DNA of 64,000 bases from Nonomuraea endophytica (lineage in GTDB: Bacteria; Actinomycetota; Actinomycetes; Streptosporangiales; Streptosporangiaceae). Position 1 is the first letter of the stretch. Every line of letters starts with the position of its first letter. The stretch is from the NCBI RefSeq assembly GCF_014203235.1, contig NZ_JACHIN010000012.1:62001-126000 (forward strand). Reading direction: 5' to 3'. Under the pieces are notes generated by a model. The model was not told the DNA's origin and did no database searches. It worked only from the letters and a program-made list of their open reading frames with translations. The position numbers and the translations under genes are program-made. Positions 34,102 to 42,720 of the stretch are shown piece after piece.

Positions 34102-35000
34102 TCGAGGGCGGTGTGAAGTCGCCTGTCAGCCTGATCGCGGAAGTCCGCGGCGTGGTCGTGCGCCCACTGGGCGAAGGTCCGCGCCGATCGGCCGGTGACG
34201 GCCTCCGCGGTGGGCAGCGGGCCCAGATCCGCCGGGTCGAAGTCCGCGGCCTCCTCCGGGTCGGCGGGGTTTCCGGCGTAGTCGGTGAAGCCCAGCAGGA
34301 AGTCCGCGGCCTCCGCGGCGAACCCGCCCTGCGCGAGGTACACCTTCCTGGCCTCGACCGGGCTGAGCTCCTCGAAGCGGATCTCCTCGCCGATCGCCGC
34401 CGCGATCGCGCGTACCTGGTCGCGGAGGCTGATCAGCGACGGCCCGTTGACGTCGTAGACCCTGCCGACGTGGCCGTCTTCCAGCAGTGCCGCGAGTGCC
34501 ACGTCGGCGATGTCCTGCTCGTGCACGGGGAACCAGCCCGAATCGGGATTGGCGTCCCGGACCACCCGCTCGGCCCGGATCGACGGACCCCACAAGGACA
34601 GCTTGTTCGCCGCGAACTCGCCCGGCCGTACGTGTGTCCACTCCAGGCCGGACTCCTCGACCGCCCGCTCCACGGGCAGGTGGAACGTCGTGTCGTAGCC
34701 GCCGGTCACCGCCCCTGAGGACAACACCACCACGCGCCGCACCCCCGCTCGCGCCGCCAGCGCGACCACTTCCCGTGCGGTGGAGGCCTCGGGGAAGAGG
34801 TACATCCGGTCGACGCCGGCCAGGGCCGGTCGCACCGTATCCGGTTGGGTGAGGTCGCCCGCCACGACTTCGACGCCGGCCGGCAGCTTGGCCCTGGCCG
34901 GGTTCCGTGTCAGGGCGCGCACCTCCACCCCGGCGTCTACCAGTCCCTTTGTCACAAGCCGTCCTACATTGCCGGTCGCGCCGGTCACCAGCACTCGCAT
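34098..35000 (-). CDS. NmrA-like NAD(P)-binding protein (atypical SDR)
   Basis: A 300-aa protein with an N-terminal Rossmann motif (VLVTGATGNVGRLV), VVAGDLTQPD, the VVVLSSGAV strand and HVRPGEF, as in NmrA/HSCARG-like atypical SDRs and NAD(P)H:quinone-type reductases. There is no YxxxK active site, so it may be a redox sensor or a divergent reductase. GAGGAGGG precedes ATG 35000. It is divergent from a TetR gene across a short inverted repeat, giving a typical TetR-controlled pair. Confidence 0.88.
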   Translation of the reverse strand: MRVLVTGATGNVGRLVTKGLVDAGVEVRALTRNPARAKLPAGVEVVAGDLTQPDTVRPALAGVDRMYLFPEASTAREVVALAARAGVRRVVVLSSGAVTGGYDTTFHLPVERAVEESGLEWTHVRPGEFAANKLSLWGPSIRAERVVRDANPDSGWFPVHEQDIADVALAALLEDGHVGRVYDVNGPSLISLRDQVRAIAAAIGEEIRFEELSPVEARKVYLAQGGFAAEAADFLLGFTDYAGNPADPEEAADFDPADLGPLPTAEAVTGRSARTFAQWAHDHAADFRDQADRRLHTALD

Positions 35001-35047
35001 GCTCAGAGCCCTCCTCGAATTTCCGTACTGCCTACGGTTAAACAATA

Positions 35048-35062
35048 CCGTAACGTATACGG
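35048..35062. promoter_or_regulatory. Candidate TetR operator (CCGTA-N5-TACGG)
   Basis: A 15-bp inverted repeat CCGTA-ACGTA-TACGG lies midway between the divergent NmrA-like and TetR genes, in an AT-richer stretch that must hold both promoters. Confidence 0.6.
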
Positions 35063-35084
35063 AAATTGGACGCGAGGAGATGTG

Positions 35085-35870
35085 ATGGAACGCAGCGGCG
35101 GCGGCGATCCCGGCGCGACCCTGCGGTTGCTGTGGCGTGGCGCTGCCGTGGGGACCGATCGGCCCGCCCGGGGGCGGCCGCCGAAGATCAGCCTCGGGCA
35201 GATCGTCACCGCGGCGATCACCGTGGCCGACCGTGACCAGCTTGAGGCCACGACCATGGACAAGGTCGCCGGTGAGCTGGGCGTCGGCACGATGTCGCTG
35301 TACACGCACGTCCCCGGCAAGGCCGAGCTGATCGACCTCATGGTGGACGCCACGTGGTGTGAGCTGGCTCTGCCGTACGGCACGGACCCACGGCCGGACG
35401 GCTGGCGGGCACAGGTGGAGCTGTACGCGGGCCGGGCCTCGGCGCTGCACGAGCGTCATCCCTGGCTCCGGGAGATCTCGACCGTGCGTCCGCCGCTGGG
35501 CCCCGGCCTGCTGGCCCGGCAGGAGTACCTGCTGTCCGCGCTGTCGGGCACCGGCCTGGATCCCGCTGAGACGACGGCGGCGGCCGACGCGATCGTGACC
35601 TTCGTGGACGCCGCGGCCGGGGCGCGAGCCGAACACGCGTACGCCGAGCGGGTCAGCGGGCAGTCCGATCCCGACTGGTGGGCGGCTCGGCAGGCGTTCT
35701 GGACGGAGATCTTCGACGCCGGCCGGTATCCCTCCATCGCGCGCTCCTGGTCGGAGGGCGGTCTGAGCCGCAGCGCCGCCGAGGCTTCCGCGATGGCGTT
35801 CGACCTCGGCCTACGCAGCCTGCTGGACGGGATCGAAGCGCGGGTGACGCCTGTGTCCGGTTTCGCTTGA
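35085..35870 (+). CDS. TetR-family transcriptional regulator (TetR_C class with GRPPK N-terminus)
   Basis: A 261-aa repressor. After a 30-residue basic leader (RPARGRPPKISLGQIV) comes the helix-turn-helix (TMDKVAGELGVGTMSLYTHVPGKAELIDLMVD) and a long helical C-terminal domain, as in TetR(C)-type regulators. GAGGAG stands 5 nt before ATG 35085. It probably controls the divergent NmrA-like gene through the site at 35048-35062. Confidence 0.9.
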   Translation: MERSGGGDPGATLRLLWRGAAVGTDRPARGRPPKISLGQIVTAAITVADRDQLEATTMDKVAGELGVGTMSLYTHVPGKAELIDLMVDATWCELALPYGTDPRPDGWRAQVELYAGRASALHERHPWLREISTVRPPLGPGLLARQEYLLSALSGTGLDPAETTAAADAIVTFVDAAAGARAEHAYAERVSGQSDPDWWAARQAFWTEIFDAGRYPSIARSWSEGGLSRSAAEASAMAFDLGLRSLLDGIEARVTPVSGFA

Positions 35871-35902
35871 GTGAAGGCCGTGGGTGCTGTTAGCTTCGCA
35901 CG

Positions 35903-36847
35903 GTGGACGACAGGCGTGCACGTGCGGAGGCGATCGAGGACTTCGCGGCGACCCTGCGGGAACTGCGCAACTCTGTCGGCAACCCACCTTTTCGGGAAAT
36001 GTCCGGCCGGTCGGGGGCGATCTCCCACACGACGTTGCACGAAGCCGTCAAGGCAAACCGGCTCCCCAGCTGGGAGACCACCGTCGAGTTCGTCAAGGCG
36101 TGCGGCGGGGATCCGGCCGCGTACCGCGAAGAGTGGGAAAGAGCGAACCTGGCGGTCAGATCCGTGAGCGCCGTGGAGCTCCGCGCGGGCCTCGCCACCG
36201 AGCCGCAGGTGGAGGCCCGTGCGGGCCTCGCCACGGAGCCGCAGGAGCCTTGGCCCGCGGGCGACGTCGTGCCGCCGGTCTCCGTGCGGGGGAGCGGCGG
36301 GCGATTGCGCGCGGCGGTGATCGCGGGCGCGGGGGCCGTGGTGCTGGGGGCGGTGGTCGTCGTCGTGGTCGTGGTCAGTCGCGGCTCCACACCCGGCCCG
36401 AACCCCTCGGTCGATGGCGCGTCCGTGGCGCTGTCCTCGGCCGGTTGCCCGGTGGGGCGGAGTAATCCGCCGCCCGCTTCGCCGTTGTACAAGGGCGACG
36501 CGGCGGTGTTCGTCGCGGATGTCACGCTTCCCGACTGCATGCATGTCGGCGCCGGTGAGACCCTGACCAAGGTGTGGCGGCTCAAGAACGCCGGAAGCGT
36601 CCTGTGGAAGGGGTATTCGCTCCAGCGCCTCGACCCCGCGCAGCAGGCCGATCAATGCCGGACCGTGGCCGCTGTGCCGATCCAGGACACGCTGCCCGGT
36701 GAGATGGTCGAGATCCAGACCGTCATCACGACGCCGATGAAGCCGGGGCTCTGCTACGCGCGGTTCAAGATGGTGAACGCCGAGGGGAAGGTCGTGTTCC
36801 CCGGAAGCCGGCCGGTCACCTTCCAGATCATCGTCAACAAACGTTAG
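35903..36847 (+). CDS. Membrane-anchored HTH protein with NBR1-type Ig-like domain
   Basis: A 314-aa protein in three parts. Residues 8-85 form a helix-turn-helix-like domain (FREMSGRSGAISHTTLHEAVK). A single hydrophobic helix lies at residues 136-158 (rich in valine). Residues about 195-312 match the four-tryptophan (NBR1/ILRUN) Ig-like fold: LTKVWRLKNAGSVLWKGYSL, ETLTKVW, ITTPMKPGLCYARFKM, PVTFQIIV. Two near-identical nonamers RAGLATEPQ (94-102, 106-114) sit in the linker. The NBR1 part would face outside; no partner is visible. Start GTG 35903. Confidence 0.8.
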   Translation: MDDRRARAEAIEDFAATLRELRNSVGNPPFREMSGRSGAISHTTLHEAVKANRLPSWETTVEFVKACGGDPAAYREEWERANLAVRSVSAVELRAGLATEPQVEARAGLATEPQEPWPAGDVVPPVSVRGSGGRLRAAVIAGAGAVVLGAVVVVVVVVSRGSTPGPNPSVDGASVALSSAGCPVGRSNPPPASPLYKGDAAVFVADVTLPDCMHVGAGETLTKVWRLKNAGSVLWKGYSLQRLDPAQQADQCRTVAAVPIQDTLPGEMVEIQTVITTPMKPGLCYARFKMVNAEGKVVFPGSRPVTFQIIVNKR

Positions 36848-36877
36848 TTCCCCGCCGCGCGTGAGCACGGCGGGGAA
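36848..36877. terminator. Hairpin between convergent genes
   Basis: Perfect 10-bp arms TTCCCCGCCG / CGGCGGGGAA with a 10-nt loop, directly after the stop of the HTH-NBR1 gene and 8 nt before the stop of the SpoIID-domain gene. Confidence 0.75.
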
Positions 36878-36884
36878 ACCGAGT

Positions 36885-37826
36885 TCAGGAGCCGATGGCG
36901 ATCCCCGTGTAGTAGGCCCGGAGGATCCTGGCGTAGCTCCAGCCCGCTCTGGCCTTGTCGCGAGAGCCCTTCTGCGACATCCAGTCCCCGGTGACCCAGT
37001 TGCCGCACGCCGTAGTCGTCGAGCAGTACTGGGCCTTGAAGATCTTCCCGCCGCGGGTCAGCCGGGTGCCCCAGGTCGCGTCCACCGCGGCGCTGGTCGC
37101 CGGCTTCGCGGAGCCGGGCTTGTACACCTGGCTCGACGTGTGGTCGTAGACGTCGAAGCACTGGCCGCTCGGGGTCTTGCGGTTCGAGCGCATCGCCCAG
37201 TACCAGCCGAAGTTCTTCACGGCCAGCGCCCCGGCCTTGAGGGACTCCCCGGGCCAGCTCGACACCCACTCGTTCGGCAGGACGTTCTTGACGTACGTCT
37301 TGAAGTCCACCCGTTCCACGCGGTTAGCCGACTTCCGGTACACCAGGATCGTCGTGGGCAGCCTGGTGTCCGTGCCGTCGCTCTTGCACCCGGTCGGCGG
37401 CGCCGAGGTCAGGAAAAGGTGGGAGGCGTTCTGGTTTTTGAGGGTGGGGTTCAGGTTGCCTCTGGCGCCCGCGGCGAAGTCTTGGAACTTGCCGGTGTGG
37501 CCGGTGTTGAAGTAGACGCGGACGGTTTTGGCGCTGCGGTTCCAGACGGAGGCGGCGGAGTTCTTGATGCATTTGCCTTTGCCGGTGCCGGGTCCTTTGA
37601 AGTCGTAGCAGGAGGGCTGTTTGGTGGCGTAGTCGGTGACCGATCCGGTGAAGTCGGAGACCGATCCCTGGTTGTTGCTGTTGAAGTAGTAGCAGAACTC
37701 GCCGGTCTCGCAGACGCCGTTGCGGTTGGCTGCCGAGGCGGGTGTGGCGGTGGCGAGGACGGTTCCGCCGAGCGCCATCGCGGAGATCAGCCGTACGGTT
37801 CGGGTGAGCACAGGTGTCTTCCTCAT
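36885..37826 (-). CDS. Secreted protein: I36-like module plus SpoIID/LytB domain
   Basis: A 313-aa exported protein. Signal peptide residues 1-32; residues 33-137 form a cysteine-containing beta-rich module of the peptidase-inhibitor I36 (beta-gamma-crystallin-like) type (GVCETGEFCYYFNSNNQGS); the C-terminal part is a SpoIID domain (VDFKTYVKNVLPNEWVSSW, ESLKAGALAVKNFGWYWA). SpoIID enzymes cleave bared glycan strands of peptidoglycan. The N-terminal module is almost identical to that of the gene upstream. Start overlaps the preceding stop by 4 nt. Confidence 0.88.
   Translation of the reverse strand: MRKTPVLTRTVRLISAMALGGTVLATATPASAANRNGVCETGEFCYYFNSNNQGSVSDFTGSVTDYATKQPSCYDFKGPGTGKGKCIKNSAASVWNRSAKTVRVYFNTGHTGKFQDFAAGARGNLNPTLKNQNASHLFLTSAPPTGCKSDGTDTRLPTTILVYRKSANRVERVDFKTYVKNVLPNEWVSSWPGESLKAGALAVKNFGWYWAMRSNRKTPSGQCFDVYDHTSSQVYKPGSAKPATSAAVDATWGTRLTRGGKIFKAQYCSTTTACGNWVTGDWMSQKGSRDKARAGWSYARILRAYYTGIAIGS
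37417..37783. repeat. Direct repeat copy A (module shared with 38313-38682)
   Basis: Over 37417-37733 the sequence is identical to 38313-38629 except for two silent substitutions in one proline/glycine stretch, at a constant offset of 896 bp. Identity then continues after a 3-bp length difference to 37783. It encodes the N-terminal module and part of the signal peptide. Confidence 0.95.
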
Positions 37827-38719
37827 CGGACGGTGTAGCCCTGGGAGTTCCAGAACGGGGTCGGGTTCGGGTTCTGCAGGTCCCAGTCCCTGACGCTCTT
37901 GGCCGCCCGCAGGTGGCGTCCGGGGCGCATCTCGACGTGGGTGTGCGCGGACGACTTCTTCGACACCCCGTGCCAGGACTCCGTGCCGAGGAGCTGGCCT
38001 CGCTTGACCTGCTGGCCCACGTGCAAGGAACGCAGTGGAGCGGTGTGCAGGTAGACCACCGTCTTGTTCAGTGAGGGCATGTAGATGGCGATGGTGGAAA
38101 GGCCTGAGCCGCCGGGCGCCCCGTCCACGACGTTGATGATCTGGCCTGACACCAGCGAACGGACGTTCGCGCCCAGGCCCCGGACGATGTCGATGCCCTC
38201 GTGCCGGCCGGGGGTGTTCCTGTAACCGTCGTAGCCGGTGGAGATCCGGCCGCTGGCCGCGTACAGGGAGAACGACATGATGGCGCGCGGCGTCGACGAC
38301 GACGGGCCGAACAGGTGGGAGGCGTTCTGGTTTTTGAGGGTGGGGTTCAGGTTGCCTCTGGCGCCCGCGGCGAAGTCTTGGAACTTGCCGGTGTGGCCGG
38401 TGTTGAAGTAGACGCGGACGGTTTTGGCGCTGCGGTTCCAGACGGAGGCGGCGGAGTTCTTGATGCATTTGCCTTTGCCGGTGCCCGGGCCTTTGAAGTC
38501 GTAGCAGGAGGGCTGTTTGGTGGCGTAGTCGGTGACCGATCCGGTGAAGTCGGAGACCGATCCCTGGTTGTTGCTGTTGAAGTAGTAGCAGAACTCGCCG
38601 GTCTCGCAGACGCCGTTGCGGTTGGCTGCTGCTGCTGCGGGTGTGGCGGTGGCGAGGACGGTTCCGCCGAGCGCCATCGCGGCGGTCGCCGCGGTGAGCA
38701 TCCTGGTGAGCGTTGACAT
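37823..38719 (-). CDS. Secreted protein: I36-like module plus M23 metallopeptidase domain
   Basis: A 298-aa exported protein with signal peptide 1-31, the same I36-like module (34-137) as the downstream gene, and an M23 (LytM) zinc peptidase domain. M23 residues are visible: His173 and Asp177 in HEGIDIV, and His259/His261 in AHTHVEM. These enzymes cut peptidoglycan cross-bridges; here cleavage could be targeted or controlled by the N-terminal module. Overlap of 4 nt (ATGA) with the SpoIID gene shows coupled translation. Confidence 0.9.
   Translation of the reverse strand: MSTLTRMLTAATAAMALGGTVLATATPAAAAANRNGVCETGEFCYYFNSNNQGSVSDFTGSVTDYATKQPSCYDFKGPGTGKGKCIKNSAASVWNRSAKTVRVYFNTGHTGKFQDFAAGARGNLNPTLKNQNASHLFGPSSSTPRAIMSFSLYAASGRISTGYDGYRNTPGRHEGIDIVRGLGANVRSLVSGQIINVVDGAPGGSGLSTIAIYMPSLNKTVVYLHTAPLRSLHVGQQVKRGQLLGTESWHGVSKKSSAHTHVEMRPGRHLRAAKSVRDWDLQNPNPTPFWNSQGYTVR
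38313..38682. repeat. Direct repeat copy B (module shared with 37417-37783)
   Basis: Second copy of the module repeat, inside the M23-domain gene. It carries one extra alanine codon near the signal-peptide cleavage site (run of GCT/GCA-type codons at 38627-38638) compared with copy A. Confidence 0.95.
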
Positions 38720-38769
38720 CCTGTTTCTCCCTGTGTCCGTGGTGTCGGGGTGGCGTGGTTTCGGCGGAG

Positions 38770-39606
38770 TCAGCGGCGCTGGTACTCCTCCCAGGTGCGG
38801 ATCGTCACCTTCGGCCCGTCGTCGGGACCACGGCCGGCGAGGCCGTTCAGGCCGAGGTAGTAGTCACCGACCTGGTGCTGGGCCTGGCCGGAGAGATCGG
38901 TGTCGCTGATCGCGACAGCGTGGATGTGCCACGGCCAGTCATCCTGCTGGGGATTGCGCACCCAGGCGGCGAAACCCACCAGGCGCAACCCGCGCACGAC
39001 CGAGGTACGGGTGGCGGAGTTCATCCCCTCCACCGAGATGTCGACGACGCCACCGCCGTCGTGGGTGCCCGCGGACGTGGGGTCACCGCCCGGGTTGTAC
39101 GAACCCTGATCCAGCTTGAGGTCACGCCCGAGCAGCCGCTCAGCCTCGGCGAGCATGTTCCGCGTACGGGTGTTGACGACGAAACCGCCGGTGGACACCC
39201 GGGGGCCGGGTGCGACGACGTCGGTGACCTTGAAGCGGCCGGCGCCGAGCTTGGTGAGCGACGACTTGCCCGGCATGCCGTTCGCGGCGAGACCGCTGAG
39301 GCCGAGCGACTTCTGGAAGCTGGCGTAGGCGGTGACGGTCGTGGTGCCGAAGTACCCGTCCACCCACTTCGGGTCGAGCAGGCTGCGGTCGCGCAGCGCC
39401 CGCTCGACGAGGAGCACACTGGCCTTGGCGCCCGGGGTCAGCGTGTTGTCAGGCCGCCGCGGGTCGATCTGGGCCGCCTTGACGGCGGCCTCCATCTTCA
39501 ACGCCGGAAGAGCCTCGGCGTGTGCCGCCGGCATCCCGGGCGCTCCGGTCAGGGGAGCGAGCAGGAAGGCCGCCGTGAGGCCGGCGGCGGCGGAGGACAA
39601 CTTCAT
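38770..39606 (-). CDS. Secreted peptidoglycan-binding protein with M15-like zinc peptidase domain
   Basis: A 278-aa exported protein: signal peptide 1-31, a peptidoglycan-binding (PG_binding_1) domain at about 55-125 (WVDGYFGTTTVTAYASFQKSLGL), and a C-terminal domain with the zinc pattern of DD/LD-carboxypeptidase-like M15 enzymes (His182 and Asp189 in THDGGGVVDIS; WHIH at 227-229). It is 50 nt before the M23 gene on the same strand, so the three wall proteins probably share a transcript. Confidence 0.8.
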   Translation of the reverse strand: MKLSSAAAGLTAAFLLAPLTGAPGMPAAHAEALPALKMEAAVKAAQIDPRRPDNTLTPGAKASVLLVERALRDRSLLDPKWVDGYFGTTTVTAYASFQKSLGLSGLAANGMPGKSSLTKLGAGRFKVTDVVAPGPRVSTGGFVVNTRTRNMLAEAERLLGRDLKLDQGSYNPGGDPTSAGTHDGGGVVDISVEGMNSATRTSVVRGLRLVGFAAWVRNPQQDDWPWHIHAVAISDTDLSGQAQHQVGDYYLGLNGLAGRGPDDGPKVTIRTWEEYQRR

Positions 39607-39750
39607 CGATACTCCCGGTCAGCGATGGGGGCGATTCTCGGTGCGGCGAGAATCAAGCTCCCGGATCGCTGGCGTGTCCGGTAGGAGATCGGTGTTGTCA
39701 GCCTGTACGGCCGGCCTGCCCGTACGGCCTGTCTGACAGGTGATCCGTGA

Positions 39751-40671
39751 TTACTGCTCTTCGGTCTCGGCGTCCTCCAGCGCGTAGCCGCAAGCCTTGA
39801 CCTCGCCGGTCTCGGGATCGGAGAAGTCGGGATCGAACTCGATCATGCCGAGCGTGGTGCCCTCGACGGAGCGGCGGAAGGTCTCCTGCTTGCCGCAGTC
39901 ATAGAGGACGTACGCGCCCTCCTTCTCGCCCAGGAGCAGGAACCTCTCCTCCGGGCTGTCCTTGTGCAGCGGCTTGCCGTCGCCGTCGCCCACGGTGGCC
40001 CACTGGTTCTGGAAGCCGACGGTCTGCAGCAGGGCGTTGCCGTTGCCGTTGTCGGCGATGTCGACGGCGCCCTGGACCATCTGGGCGACCAGCATCAGGC
40101 CCAGCCCGATGCCGAGCAACGCGCCGGTGAGCACCTTCATGCCGGCCCGGCCGGTGTTTCGCCGCCGCATCAGGCGGAACGGCACCAGCAGTCCGAAGAT
40201 CGCGACGAGTGCGACGGCCACCAGGAGGGTGCCGCCGGACAGTTCCCACAGCGTGCCGAAGTAGGCCCAGTAGGCGACGATCGAGATGAGGGCGCCGGCC
40301 GTGGCCGCGATCCACGGTTGCTCGCGGAGCTTGTGCAGGAGGCGGCCGACCGATCTGCGGGTGGCGAGGTTGAGCAGCCAGCCCAGCCCGACGAGCAGCC
40401 CCACTCCGGGCAGGGCCACCAGGAAGAGCTCGATCAGGGTGCCGATGAGCCGGCCGAAGATCGTCGCCTGGTCCAGCCCGGCCTGCTCGGGGGTGATGCC
40501 GAAGACCTTGTAGACCTGGGCCAGCCCCAGATACAGCATGGCGTACATGCCCACGGCGATCGGCACGGCGACCGACCCGATCTTCTCGAAGATCTCGAGC
40601 ACGTTGCCCTTGGCTGATTCCTGCTCCGGTTCGGGGGCGGGCTGTTCAGGTGGAAGAGGCTGATAAGTCAT
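39751..40671 (-). CDS. Membrane protein of unknown function
   Basis: A 306-aa protein: proline/glutamate-rich cytoplasmic N-terminus (PPEQPAPEPEQES), five hydrophobic segments between residues 33 and 205, and a soluble C-terminal part of about 100 residues (FLLLGEKEGAYVLYDCGKQE, DFSDPETGEVKACGYAL) with two cysteines. I do not recognise a family. It precedes the wall-protein genes by 144 bp on the same strand; a link is possible but not shown. Repeated GTACGGCC words lie in that gap. Confidence 0.75.
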   Translation of the reverse strand: MTYQPLPPEQPAPEPEQESAKGNVLEIFEKIGSVAVPIAVGMYAMLYLGLAQVYKVFGITPEQAGLDQATIFGRLIGTLIELFLVALPGVGLLVGLGWLLNLATRRSVGRLLHKLREQPWIAATAGALISIVAYWAYFGTLWELSGGTLLVAVALVAIFGLLVPFRLMRRRNTGRAGMKVLTGALLGIGLGLMLVAQMVQGAVDIADNGNGNALLQTVGFQNQWATVGDGDGKPLHKDSPEERFLLLGEKEGAYVLYDCGKQETFRRSVEGTTLGMIEFDPDFSDPETGEVKACGYALEDAETEEQ

Positions 40672-40789
40672 GACAGCAGAGAGTGGATGGTGCGCGTCGA
40701 CACCTGGTTGACAGGAGATGACCGCCGGTCGCGGATGGCCCGGTTGGGGGCGGGCGCGGTGCGTACGCCTGCCTGCCGGGCCACGACCG

Positions 40790-42238
40790 TCAGGCCGGTC
40801 TGATGTTGTGGTTGACGCGGAACAGGTTGAGGGGGTCGTGGACCCGCTTGAGCCGTGTCAGCCGCTTGTAATCAGCCGGTGTGTAGGCCGCGCGGACCTG
40901 TTCGGGGCCGAGGTCGGCGCTGCTCATGAAGTTGGCCGCCATGCCGCCGGTGAGGTGCGGCTTGAGGCCGTCCATCAGCCCCTGTTGCAGCTTGCGCACC
41001 GATGCGGCCGCCGAGGCGGGCGCCGGGTTCGCGATGAAGAGCAGGCCCGCGGCGTCCCGGTGTCCCACGGCGTTGGGCACCGCGGCCGGACGGGCGAAGG
41101 CGCCGCCGAGCTGCCTGAGCTCGATCACCCCGAACGGGAGCTTGACGCTCGGGCCCGCCAGAGCCAGCAGCCGCTCCACGACGGCGGCGTCCAGGGTTCG
41201 GAGCAGCCCGGTGCGCTCGTAGACGGGCAGCGGCGCCACGGGCGGATCATTGGAGATCGTCCCAATTTTCTCGTACGGCAGCGTGCCCATGGTGTTGAGC
41301 TCCGGCCCGGCGGCCAGCATCGGCGCCAGCAGCCGCCTGGCCTCGTGGTCCCGGCCGAGGTATGCGGCGGTCAGCCGTACCGCCACCCGCTCTTGAAGGG
41401 GTGGGGGCACGGACGGCGACTTCGGCAGGCGCATGAACGCCAGCGTGGTCGTCATCTCCTCGGGCAGCCGGGCCGCCCAGGCGGGGTAGGCGCGGGCCAC
41501 CCGCTGGGCCGCGTCTCCGAAGAAGAAGAGCGCGCCGCCGTAGACGGTCGCCAGCCTGACCAGGTCGATCTCCAGCTCGGTGACCACCCCGAAGTTGCTC
41601 TTGCCCCCTCGGACCGCCCAGAACAGGTCCGCGTGCCTCTTCGGCGACAGGCGGAGCGGGCGGCCGTCCGGTGTGATCAGGTCGATGGCCCGCACGTGGT
41701 CGGCGGCGTAGCCGTACTTGCGGCCGAGGGGGCCGAGACCGCCGCCCAGCGTGTAGCCGACCGCGCCCACGTCGAGCGAGGAGCCGTTGATCGTCGCCAG
41801 GCCGTGGGCCGCGGCGGCCTGGACGAGCGTCCGCATCCTGGCTCCGGCGGAGACCTTGGCGATGCGTTTGGCCGGGTCTATCCGCACCGAGCTCAGCAGC
41901 CGGGTGTTGATCAGGATCCCGCCGTCGGCGGCGGCGCTGATGCCGTGCCCGGTGGCCTGCACGGCGACGGGCAGCCCGAGAAGGGCGGCCACGCGGACGG
42001 CGCCGCGGACGTCGCCGGCGTCGGCGGGCACCACGACCGCCTTGGGCGCGTGCCGGACGACCGGGTTGTATCCGGCGTGTTCCGCCGCGAAGCCGGGGTC
42101 GCGGGGGAACAGCACGGTGCCCTTCACCGCTGACCCGAGCCTGGCCGCGAGGCGGTCGCCGGGGTCGCGAGGCGCCACCGCGCTCCCCGCGGCGAGCGCG
42201 GCGCCCGCGCCCTTGATGATGGTTCGTCTGCTCAACAT
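40790..42238 (-). CDS. FAD-linked oxidase, berberine-bridge-enzyme type, with Tat-like signal
   Basis: A 482-aa protein. N-terminal SRRTIIKGAGAAL matches a twin-arginine signal. The FAD-binding domain follows (AVVVPADAGDVRGAVRVAA, TGHG with His98 as likely 8-alpha-linked FAD ligand, GGGLGPLGRKYG), and a BBE tail ends it (YKRLTRLKRVHDPLNLFRVNHNI). The position of the second, cysteinyl FAD link is serine here (GSSLDVGAV), so only one covalent bond is expected. These enzymes oxidise alcohols, sugars or alkaloid-like products; substrate unknown. Confidence 0.9.
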   Translation of the reverse strand: MLSRRTIIKGAGAALAAGSAVAPRDPGDRLAARLGSAVKGTVLFPRDPGFAAEHAGYNPVVRHAPKAVVVPADAGDVRGAVRVAALLGLPVAVQATGHGISAAADGGILINTRLLSSVRIDPAKRIAKVSAGARMRTLVQAAAAHGLATINGSSLDVGAVGYTLGGGLGPLGRKYGYAADHVRAIDLITPDGRPLRLSPKRHADLFWAVRGGKSNFGVVTELEIDLVRLATVYGGALFFFGDAAQRVARAYPAWAARLPEEMTTTLAFMRLPKSPSVPPPLQERVAVRLTAAYLGRDHEARRLLAPMLAAGPELNTMGTLPYEKIGTISNDPPVAPLPVYERTGLLRTLDAAVVERLLALAGPSVKLPFGVIELRQLGGAFARPAAVPNAVGHRDAAGLLFIANPAPASAAASVRKLQQGLMDGLKPHLTGGMAANFMSSADLGPEQVRAAYTPADYKRLTRLKRVHDPLNLFRVNHNIRPA

Positions 42239-42249
42239 GGTTCCCCCGA

Positions 42250-42636
42250 TCAGGCGGCGCAGGCGGAGTTCAGCTTCGACACGGTCGCGGTGGCCTGGTC
42301 GGTGTGCTCGTCCGCCTCTTCCGGCGTGCTGATCTGCGACAGCTCCTCGTAGAGGGAGACGACCGCGGCCTGGGCGTCCTTGGCCTTCGCGTCGACGTCG
42401 AGTCCCTTGATCTTCTCTGCGCTGTCGCTGTAGAGCTGCTTCATCGCCTCAAGGTCCCCGGCCCTCTTCTGGAGCTCGGTCACCGTGGACCCCATGACGG
42501 CCTGCATCTCCTTGCAGCCCTTGGTGTCGGCCACGGCGGCGGTCTCGCTGCCCGAGCCGCCCGAGCCGCAGGCCGCCGTACCCAGGGTGAGGAGGGTGAG
42601 GGCGGAGACGCTCAGGGCGAGTTTGTACCAGGACAT
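42250..42636 (-). CDS. Small lipoprotein of unknown function
   Basis: A 128-aa protein with a lipobox-like signal (LTLGTAAC, cysteine at residue 23) followed by a Gly/Ser linker and a helical, charged domain with possible coiled coils (TELQKRAGDLEAMKQLY). The frame extends to 42660, but ATG 42636 has GGAGGAAAG upstream. It lies 11 nt upstream of the FAD oxidase start on the same strand, so the two are likely co-expressed at the cell surface. No family recognised. Confidence 0.8.
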   Translation of the reverse strand: MSWYKLALSVSALTLLTLGTAACGSGGSGSETAAVADTKGCKEMQAVMGSTVTELQKRAGDLEAMKQLYSDSAEKIKGLDVDAKAKDAQAAVVSLYEELSQISTPEEADEHTDQATATVSKLNSACAA

Positions 42637-42720
42637 GTTCTTTCCTCCGTGCTGTCGCAATAGGTCACGACAGCCTCCACGGAGGCCATAGACAGCCGAT
42701 GACCAGCCGATGAACCGCGG

